Source: Solobacterium sp. UBA3691 (GTDB lineage Bacteria > Bacillota_I > Bacilli_A > Erysipelotrichales > Erysipelotrichaceae). Taken from it: a stretch of DNA of 10,367 nt. A program made the translations under genes and the position numbers. The stretch lies in NCBI GenBank assembly GCA_002372175.1, contig DFIS01000063.1, positions 1 through 10,367 of the forward strand, given 5' to 3'. The notes under the pieces were generated by a model that was given only the letters and a program-made list of their open reading frames with translations, did not search any database and was not told where the DNA came from. This document shows, one piece after another, positions 5,240-10,367 of the stretch (its first letter is position 1; the number at the start of each line of letters is the position of its first letter).

Positions 5240-5269
5240 TTGACAGGGGGTATACAGAACAATGATAAT
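5240..5269 (+). promoter_or_regulatory. Sigma-A-type promoter of the CapA-protease-glycosidase operon
   Basis: A perfect -35 box TTGACA (5240-5245) is separated by 18 nt from GATAAT (5264-5269, 5/6). The predicted start at about 5276 gives a short leader of about 25 nt with GGAGG at 5290-5294. It is the best promoter in the window. Confidence 0.75.
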
Positions 5270-5300
5270 TATTTCATAGAATTTTATTCGGAGGTCTTGC

Positions 5301-6464
5301 ATGAAGGATACAGTTTCGCTGGTATTTACAGGTGATATCGGATTCGATAAATACATGGATGGAAAATGGAACGACGAGGAACTGATCGCGGAGGATGTTC
5401 TGGCCTTTCTGCACAGCGGTGATCATGTGATCGCCAACGTGGAAGGGGCTCTGGTACGTCAGCAGAAACAGGACGATCAGGAGGGTGTGAAACAGCTGGT
5501 CCATGCGATGGATCCCGATGCAACAAAGGTACTCCGCCGGATGCACGCAGATATCTGGAACCTCTGCAATAACCATATTCTCGATGTCGGTGAAGACGGT
5601 GTGCGAAAAACACTTGAAGAAGCGGAAAAGTTCGGGGCACAGACGGTCGGGGTCGGCATGGATCTGAACCAGGCAAGAAAGATCCTGTACTTTCCGGAGG
5701 CGGGCGGCATCGGCATGTTTGCGGTCGGCTTCCGGACGGGGTGTAAGCCTGCCGGTGAGGCAAAGGCTGGTACACTGCTGTGGAATGAGATGGAACTGAT
5801 CGAAGAGAATATCCGTGAGATCAAGAAGAAGTGCCGCTGGTGCTGTCTGATCGTTCACGGCGGGGAGGAATTCACGGCACTGCCCAGTCCGTATGTCAGG
5901 GAACGCTATCACCGGTTCCTGGAGATGGGGGCAGATATGATCGTGGCCCATCACCCGCATGTGCCGATGAACTATGAGACGGTCGGGGAAAAGGTGATCT
6001 TCTACTCGCTTGGCAATTTCATCTTTGATACGGATTATCAGCGGGCACAGTATCATACCGATGAGGGGATCCTGGTGAAGCTGAATTTCACACCGGATTC
6101 ATATACATGGGAAGCAGAAGGCATCCGCATCATCCGCGGTCCTGAGCATATCGTGAAGGCAGATCTTCCGCAGATCTTTGAGGATGTACAGCCTGAGGAA
6201 TATGAGAAACTGATCCCGCTGGCGGCGAAGATGTTTCTTTCAGCGACGAAGCGTCAGCAGATCTACCTGAACCGTAAAGAGTACGAGCATAAGACAGCAG
6301 AGGAATGGGAAGCACACTTCACCGATCCGAAACGGCGCTACCGGGTACCCGGGGAAGCACTGGATTTTACGGTGATCTGGGAACTCGCGCAGAAAGCTGA
6401 AGCAGGCGAATGGAAGAACAGCCGTCTTGAGAATGTAAAGCAGTATATTCTCGAACAGATCTGA
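5301..6464 (+). CDS. CapA-family (poly-gamma-glutamate synthesis type) metallophosphatase-like protein
   Basis: 387 residues. The CapA fold is shown by its metal-site motifs in order: GDIG at 11-14, NVEG at 46-49, NNH at 90-92, VHGGEE at 185-190, HHPH at 217-220 and the closing SLGNFIFD at 236-243. These form the dinuclear-metal site of the calcineurin-like superfamily, and all key residues are present. Family members take part in poly-gamma-glutamate or other capsular polymer export and anchoring, and some are cytosolic hydrolases. The sequence starts directly with the first beta strand (DTVSLVFTGDIG), so there is no signal peptide or membrane helix, unlike membrane-anchored CapA/PgsA, and the protein is probably cytoplasmic. 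The roughly 120-residue C-terminal tail (265-387) is helical and of unknown role. GGAGG lies 6 nt before the ATG. It is the first gene of the operon. No capB or capC neighbour is seen, so poly-gamma-glutamate synthesis is not implied. Confidence 0.88.
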   Translation: MKDTVSLVFTGDIGFDKYMDGKWNDEELIAEDVLAFLHSGDHVIANVEGALVRQQKQDDQEGVKQLVHAMDPDATKVLRRMHADIWNLCNNHILDVGEDGVRKTLEEAEKFGAQTVGVGMDLNQARKILYFPEAGGIGMFAVGFRTGCKPAGEAKAGTLLWNEMELIEENIREIKKKCRWCCLIVHGGEEFTALPSPYVRERYHRFLEMGADMIVAHHPHVPMNYETVGEKVIFYSLGNFIFDTDYQRAQYHTDEGILVKLNFTPDSYTWEAEGIRIIRGPEHIVKADLPQIFEDVQPEEYEKLIPLAAKMFLSATKRQQIYLNRKEYEHKTAEEWEAHFTDPKRRYRVPGEALDFTVIWELAQKAEAGEWKNSRLENVKQYILEQI

Positions 6465-6473
6465 GGCCCGGGG

Positions 6474-7208
6474 ATGAACAGGAAGATAAAGCTGCTGGCA
6501 GTGTTATTGCTTTTGCCTGGCAGCGGATGTACAGCGGAAAAAGAAACCGTTCCGGAAGTCACGCCTTCATCAGAGACGGCAGCACCGGCAGAGACAGCAA
6601 AACCTGCAGAGACGGAAGATCCCGCTGAATCTGTATACCGCAGAGGAATGGAGATGACGGTATGTATCTTTACGCCGGGAGGGAATAACGGGGCAGGATT
6701 TGTATACGGTGGCAGTTATGTTGTCACCAATGATCACGTCCTGTATGACACGGATGTTTTTACCATCCGGGACGCAGAAGGAGAGGAATATACAGGAGAG
6801 ATTGTATTCTCGGATCCCGGGGATGATATCGCCGTGATCAAAGTTGAAGGAATGCGGAGAGACTCTGTCACATTCGGAGATTCCGATGCGCTGGCAGCCG
6901 TAGATGAACTGCTGTGTAGAGGCAATCCGGCAGAAGGAGAGCCCTTCAGTTACTGTATGGGAAAGCTGCTCGAACAGAGTGATCAGATGAAAGAGACACT
7001 GAAGGGAATCGATGCGTATTTAGCATCCGATGCGGATATCGTTTCCGGCTATTCGGGAGGCCCGGTATTCAGCCTTGCCGGGGAACTTGTCGGTATCAGT
7101 AATGCCAGATATCAGGGTGATATGTCCGCTTTTGGTGTAGATCAATTATCTCTGCTCATCCCGATCAACAGGGTCAGGGAAAAGATCGAGGAAGCGGTCC
7201 AACCGTAA
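6474..7208 (+). CDS. Trypsin/HtrA-like serine protease lipoprotein
   Basis: 244 residues. An N-terminal hydrophobic segment (5-15) ends in PGSGC, suggesting a lipoprotein with Cys19 lipidated. The lipobox is atypical because position -3 is Gly rather than Leu. Residues 20-53 are a Pro/Glu/Thr linker with PAET repeats. The protease domain carries the catalytic triad His88 (TNDHV), Asp118 (PGDDIAVIKV) and Ser194 (GYSGGPVF), in the order and context of the HtrA/Deg and trypsin families. There is no PDZ domain, so it is the bare protease. It should face outward on the membrane and may process or police exported proteins; the target is unknown. It starts only 9 nt after the CapA-family stop, and its ribosome site GAGG (6463-6466) overlaps that stop codon, which implies translational coupling. 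Confidence 0.85.
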   Translation: MNRKIKLLAVLLLLPGSGCTAEKETVPEVTPSSETAAPAETAKPAETEDPAESVYRRGMEMTVCIFTPGGNNGAGFVYGGSYVVTNDHVLYDTDVFTIRDAEGEEYTGEIVFSDPGDDIAVIKVEGMRRDSVTFGDSDALAAVDELLCRGNPAEGEPFSYCMGKLLEQSDQMKETLKGIDAYLASDADIVSGYSGGPVFSLAGELVGISNARYQGDMSAFGVDQLSLLIPINRVREKIEEAVQP

Positions 7209-7220
7209 CAGCAGATATTT

Positions 7221-7237
7221 TCTGTGTCAGGCACAGA
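7221..7237 (+). other. Small hairpin in the spacer before the large secreted gene
   Basis: TCTGTG (7221-7226) pairs with CACAGA (7232-7237) around TCAGG. No T run follows on either strand, so it is not a standard terminator. It might tune mRNA stability between the protease gene and the next gene. The TACAAT at about 7255-7260 resembles a -10 box but lacks a credible -35 box. Confidence 0.3.
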
Positions 7238-7310
7238 CCGCAGAAGTGGAATGTAATACAATACTCATGACAAACCAACAGACAGAAAGGCAGACAGGAG
7301 GAAGGAAAAT

Positions 7311-10202
7311 ATGAAGAAATCGATGTTACTGATATTATCCGTGCTCCTGTTTTTAGTCAGTGTCGGCGGTATCCAGCCGGTATATGCCGAAGAAGGCGAA
7401 AGCAGCGGGCAGGAAACACCGGATACTGAAGAGATCACGGAAGCGAAGAATACAGAACCTGCCGAACCAACGGAAGTACCGGAAAACACTGAACCTGCAG
7501 AAACCCCGGAACCAGTGCCGGAGAATACAGCAGGCACGGAAGAGACGGTAAACTGGACACTGCTGTACAAGCTTGAAGAGGGTCTTGTCTATCAGGATGA
7601 ACGCGCACTGGAAGTGACTTTGGATCAGGAGGATTCGCAGGCAGTGTTCACGCTGTATGAAGATCTTCCTGTTAAGGAAGGTTATACGCCGGACGGATGG
7701 AAGATCTATCCGGAGGATGATCCGGAGAAAGTCATGACATGTGCTGCCGGAGCATCTCTTATTCCGCAGCAGTTATGCGAAAACGGCGGTATGATCATCG
7801 CTGAACCTGTATATCTGAAACTGTTTACGGTCACCGTGATCTATGAATTCAACTGTACAGATGCACAGCTGGAAGAGCCCTATGCTGAAACCGACCGGGT
7901 CGTCTTTGAGGATCAGACCGTGAATACTTTTGATATCCGCCTGAATGCTTCGGCAGAAGGAAAGATATTCAGAGGATGGACAGAGAAGGATTCAGATATA
8001 CTGCTTACAGAAGCTGAGATGATGCAGGAGCTTGCGCAGCGGATCATTGCGGAAGAGCTTGCGGAGATCACGCTCTGCGGTGTCTGGGAAGACGCGGAAC
8101 CGGAAGTCAGGGAATATCATGTGATCTACAGGTCGGCCGTGACAGACTGTCTGTTCACGGATACTGAAACATACGAATGGGAACAGGGTCTTTATACACA
8201 GAAAAACTATCTCCCCGAAGAGGAAGTCGTGATCAGTCAGGAAGTAACAAGAGACGGCTTTATCCTTACAGGATGGGCAGTATCTCCTGAGGATGCGGAG
8301 GCCGGTACAGTCACATATCATAACGGGGATACGCTGGGCAGATACTTTGAAAGCGGTGAAGAAGTTCTTGTCCTGTATGCCGTATGGGAAGAACCGGAAG
8401 CCGTATATTCTCTCCGCCTGCATGTAAATGCAGGTACAGTCGAAGGCAGCCCGGCAAACAAGAAGGGCGTCGCGGTAAAACAGATCACGGCTTCTGAATT
8501 TGATGATATCGTCATCACCAGAAACGGATATGACTTTGCGGGATGGTATGCCGAGAGTACGCTGAAGACACCGGTAACTGCCGAAAGCTTTGCGGAGGAT
8601 CCCGGGGATATGAGTCTTTACGCAAAGTGGACCGCAAGGAAATACAAAATATACTTCGACTTGAACGATGACGGAAAGCCGGGTGCTGCCATGGTCGGCA
8701 TTGAGCAGGTCAGTGATCAGGAATATGATGCGGTAAAAGAAGGCTTTATCTTCAACCGCAAACAGAAGCTGACACCGAAAGCCAAGGCTCCGGGGTATAC
8801 CTTCCTTGGATGGTCTGCTGATCCGCAGGCTTCCTCCGCAAAGTATAAAGCCGGAAAGACATATAAGAATTACTCTGAAACGGGAGAAGACACAACTCTC
8901 TATGCGGTATGGAAGATCAAAACGTATAAGTTGAAGATCTATGTCAAGGGCGGTAAGTACGGTGATATCTCTTTATTTCCGCTGCCTCTGGATCCGGTAA
9001 AGATCAAAAAAGGAGTCGTAAACACGACCTTTACGGCAGAGGACATTGATCAGCTGCTGTACGTCAGTATTCCAATGATGAAAAGCGAACAGTATCCGGG
9101 CTTTTTCACACGTCCGGGGTATACCCTTGAAGGCTGGTATACAGATAAAAACTATAAGAACAAACTGTCTTCAGAAGCAGAACTGCTGGAAATGAAAAAC
9201 CACACTGTCTATGCGAAATGGGCAGGTGTGCAGTACAATCTCCGTCTGGATGCCAATGCCGCAGATGCATATTTTGCGGATGCGGACGGAAACCGGACGC
9301 TGATAGCGGAGAAACAGGTGACCTACGGGAAAAAGACGAAGGTGGGCAGTATACCGGTAAGAACCGGGTATACCTTCCTGGGATGGTCTCTTGATCCGCA
9401 GGCTTCCGGCAAGTCAGATGTTGTTTATACAAAAGATAAGAAATACAGCAGATTCGGGAAGGAGATTCCCGTCACAGGGGATACAGTCGTTCTGTACGCT
9501 GTCTGGCAGAGGAAGAAGGGAACGCTCGTGAGCGGTCTGAACTACGTAACGTTCAGCGGAGAGAAGCTCGCTGTATACAAGGCACCTTCCGGATATGCAC
9601 TGCAGATGCTGTCGGCGGGAGAAGGACAGCTGAGGAATATAAAAAGCTTTGATGACCCGAATCTGATCATCACGGCAGCGGTAAATGCCAACTACTTTCA
9701 GATGCGTCAGGATACAACTGATCCCTACGGTACGCACTACGGTGTGGAACAGACGTATAACGGTGTCGATCTGGCGCCTAAGCAAAGCGGCCTGATCTGT
9801 TATTATCAGACAAATGACGGAAGGACCGGATGGATCAGGAGCGATCAGTACTTCCTGCAGAACAGCGATGTCATCTTCGCATGTACACCGTATGCCGTAC
9901 TGCGGTACAACGGACAGAACATCAATGTACGAAGCACAGCTTTCATGTACAAGGAGAATACCGAATCATTCCAGACCATGGTCATGAAGATCAACGGTAT
10001 ATGGTATCTGGCAGTGAGCCGCACAAAGACCTATCCGCGGGTGATGATGAAGTATGCTGAGTCGCTGAATGCGGAGGATGCGATCCTCATGGACGGAGGC
10101 GGAAGTGCACAGATGATGGCATATACCGGCGGTGTATACAAGGATGTGCAGTACACGGGAAGAGCTATCCCGAATGTATTCTGCATAGCCAGGGAAAAGT
10201 AG
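7311..10202 (+). CDS. Secreted InlB-repeat protein with C-terminal phosphodiester glycosidase domain
   Basis: 963 residues. A signal peptide (1-26, cleavage after VYA) leads into a Glu/Pro/Thr linker (27-78). Then come InlB B-type (Listeria-Bacteroides) beta repeats, recognised by the pair G[YF]xxxGW and YAxW. Clear copies lie at about 268-359, 366-440, 444-534, 539-637 and 641-732, with two degenerate ones at about 82-170 and 173-259. Residues 738-963 match the NAGPA / DUF2233 phosphodiester glycosidase domain: NANYF at 792-796, the glycine-rich LMDGGGSAQM at 926-935 and the closing RAIPNVF at 951-957. This family includes the uncovering enzyme that removes GlcNAc from a phosphodiester. In Gram-positive bacteria wall or teichoic-acid phosphodiesters would be plausible substrates (inference). 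No LPXTG anchor or membrane tail is present, so it is probably released or held by the repeats. AGGAGG at 7296-7301 lies 9 nt before the ATG. It is probably the third gene of the operon, although the 108-nt spacer (with a small hairpin) could hide another promoter. Confidence 0.87.
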   Translation: MKKSMLLILSVLLFLVSVGGIQPVYAEEGESSGQETPDTEEITEAKNTEPAEPTEVPENTEPAETPEPVPENTAGTEETVNWTLLYKLEEGLVYQDERALEVTLDQEDSQAVFTLYEDLPVKEGYTPDGWKIYPEDDPEKVMTCAAGASLIPQQLCENGGMIIAEPVYLKLFTVTVIYEFNCTDAQLEEPYAETDRVVFEDQTVNTFDIRLNASAEGKIFRGWTEKDSDILLTEAEMMQELAQRIIAEELAEITLCGVWEDAEPEVREYHVIYRSAVTDCLFTDTETYEWEQGLYTQKNYLPEEEVVISQEVTRDGFILTGWAVSPEDAEAGTVTYHNGDTLGRYFESGEEVLVLYAVWEEPEAVYSLRLHVNAGTVEGSPANKKGVAVKQITASEFDDIVITRNGYDFAGWYAESTLKTPVTAESFAEDPGDMSLYAKWTARKYKIYFDLNDDGKPGAAMVGIEQVSDQEYDAVKEGFIFNRKQKLTPKAKAPGYTFLGWSADPQASSAKYKAGKTYKNYSETGEDTTLYAVWKIKTYKLKIYVKGGKYGDISLFPLPLDPVKIKKGVVNTTFTAEDIDQLLYVSIPMMKSEQYPGFFTRPGYTLEGWYTDKNYKNKLSSEAELLEMKNHTVYAKWAGVQYNLRLDANAADAYFADADGNRTLIAEKQVTYGKKTKVGSIPVRTGYTFLGWSLDPQASGKSDVVYTKDKKYSRFGKEIPVTGDTVVLYAVWQRKKGTLVSGLNYVTFSGEKLAVYKAPSGYALQMLSAGEGQLRNIKSFDDPNLIITAAVNANYFQMRQDTTDPYGTHYGVEQTYNGVDLAPKQSGLICYYQTNDGRTGWIRSDQYFLQNSDVIFACTPYAVLRYNGQNINVRSTAFMYKENTESFQTMVMKINGIWYLAVSRTKTYPRVMMKYAESLNAEDAILMDGGGSAQMMAYTGGVYKDVQYTGRAIPNVFCIAREK
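8793..8834 (+). repeat. DNA-level repeat inside the secreted gene, copy A
   Basis: A 42-bp segment encoding GYTFLGWSADPQAS in the third clear InlB-type repeat. By hand it matches 9366-9407 at 39 of 42 bases. Nucleotide identity this high in a diverged repeat family points to a recent duplication or gene conversion between these two units. Confidence 0.75.
9366..9407 (+). repeat. DNA-level repeat inside the secreted gene, copy B
   Basis: The partner of 8793-8834, encoding GYTFLGWSLDPQAS in the fifth clear repeat. The three base differences change one residue (Ala to Leu) and one Leu codon. The direct repeats, about 570 bp apart, could recombine and delete two repeat units in frame. Confidence 0.75.
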
Positions 10203-10212
10203 CCGAATAACT

Positions 10213-10272
10213 GTGCTCAGCCGGTGATCAGCGGCAGCACTGACTGGACATGTAAATTCTCTTACTGAGCAC
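10213..10272 (+). other. Long-range 8-bp inverted repeat after the operon
   Basis: GTGCTCAG (10213-10220) is the exact reverse complement of CTGAGCAC (10265-10272), 44 nt apart, just ahead of the terminator hairpin. It could bracket a 3' structure, but 8 bp over this distance may be chance. Confidence 0.25.
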
Positions 10273-10277
10273 GAGGG

Positions 10278-10306
10278 ACTGAGTGTCTGAATGACACTCA
10301 GTTTTT
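10278..10306 (+). terminator. Strong terminator of the CapA-protease-glycosidase operon
   Basis: ACTGAGTGTC (10278-10287) pairs perfectly with GACACTCAGT (10293-10302), 10 bp with the loop TGAAT, followed by a run of five T (10302-10306). It lies 75 nt after the stop codon of the secreted protein and closes the rightward operon. The T run on only one side suggests it mainly works rightwards, although an A run before the stem on the minus strand would suit a convergent gene as well. Confidence 0.88.
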
Positions 10307-10367
10307 CGTTTGAAACAGGAAGAGGTACTGACCGGGATCGATCATGAAGCCGGTGCGGTACAGGATA
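10298..10367 (-). CDS. C-terminal end of an unidentified convergent gene (partial)
   Basis: On the minus strand a frame enters at the right edge and reads ILYRTGFMIDPGQYLFLFQ, then TKN and a stop (TGA, 10300-10298). Its codons (GTA-poor, many C-ending) fit the local genes, and the stop sits inside the terminator stem, as is common for converging genes. Only 22 codons are visible, so no family can be named. The alternative is a plus-strand start at 10344, which has no ribosome site. Confidence 0.4.
   Translation of the reverse strand, partial: ILYRTGFMIDPGQYLFLFQTKN

Noticed and set aside
5274..6056. 260-codon minus-strand frame
   Set aside because: Antisense of the CapA-family gene, whose metal-site motifs prove the plus-strand reading.
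10344..10367. Plus-strand gene starting at the right edge
   Set aside because: The nearest purine-rich stretch lies about 20 nt upstream of this ATG, too far for a ribosome site, and the minus-strand frame is a better coding candidate.

Overview
The window looks like chromosome from a low-to-mid-GC Gram-positive anaerobe of the Bacillota. Erysipelotrichales- or Lachnospirales-like gut or oral lineages are my guess from protein style, not a firm placement. The reasons are strong AGGAGG-type ribosome binding sites, lipoprotein signal peptides without outer-membrane partners, BspA-type leucine-rich repeats, InlB B-type repeats and a phosphodiester glycosidase domain. No tRNA, rRNA, CRISPR array, transposase or phage gene is visible.

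Left part (1-2044, genes on the minus strand): a small two-helix membrane protein (382-822) and a leucine-rich-repeat lipoprotein (1166-2044). Around and between them lie copies of a short repeat on the plus strand. Each copy ends in a terminator-like hairpin, although no plus-strand gene precedes it.

Middle (2045-3230): nearly 1.2 kb without a convincing protein gene. Its core, about 2216-2805, is the strangest part of the window. It is purine-rich on the plus strand and has GGA triplets outnumbering TCC about 31 to 2 by hand count between 2215 and 2720. It carries a 9-nt periodic GGAC array, several perfect hairpins (two neighbours have 9-bp stems and near-identical 7-nt loops), and the third copy of the terminator-ended repeat at its 3' end. 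I read it as a candidate structured non-coding RNA or a repeat-derived element. No known family is recognised.

Right-centre (3231-4859): a TetR-type regulator followed by a zinc-dependent medium-chain dehydrogenase, probably one transcription unit closed by the terminator at 5001-5039.

Right (5240-10306): a likely operon starting at a good promoter (TTGACA, 18 nt, GATAAT). It holds a CapA-family metallophosphatase-like protein without a signal peptide, a trypsin/HtrA-like serine protease lipoprotein starting 9 nt after it, and a 963-residue secreted protein combining InlB-type repeats with a C-terminal phosphodiester glycosidase domain. It ends in a strong terminator. The set suggests cell-envelope glycan work, but the substrate cannot be read from the sequence. 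A likely convergent minus-strand gene enters from the right edge, with its stop codon inside that terminator stem.
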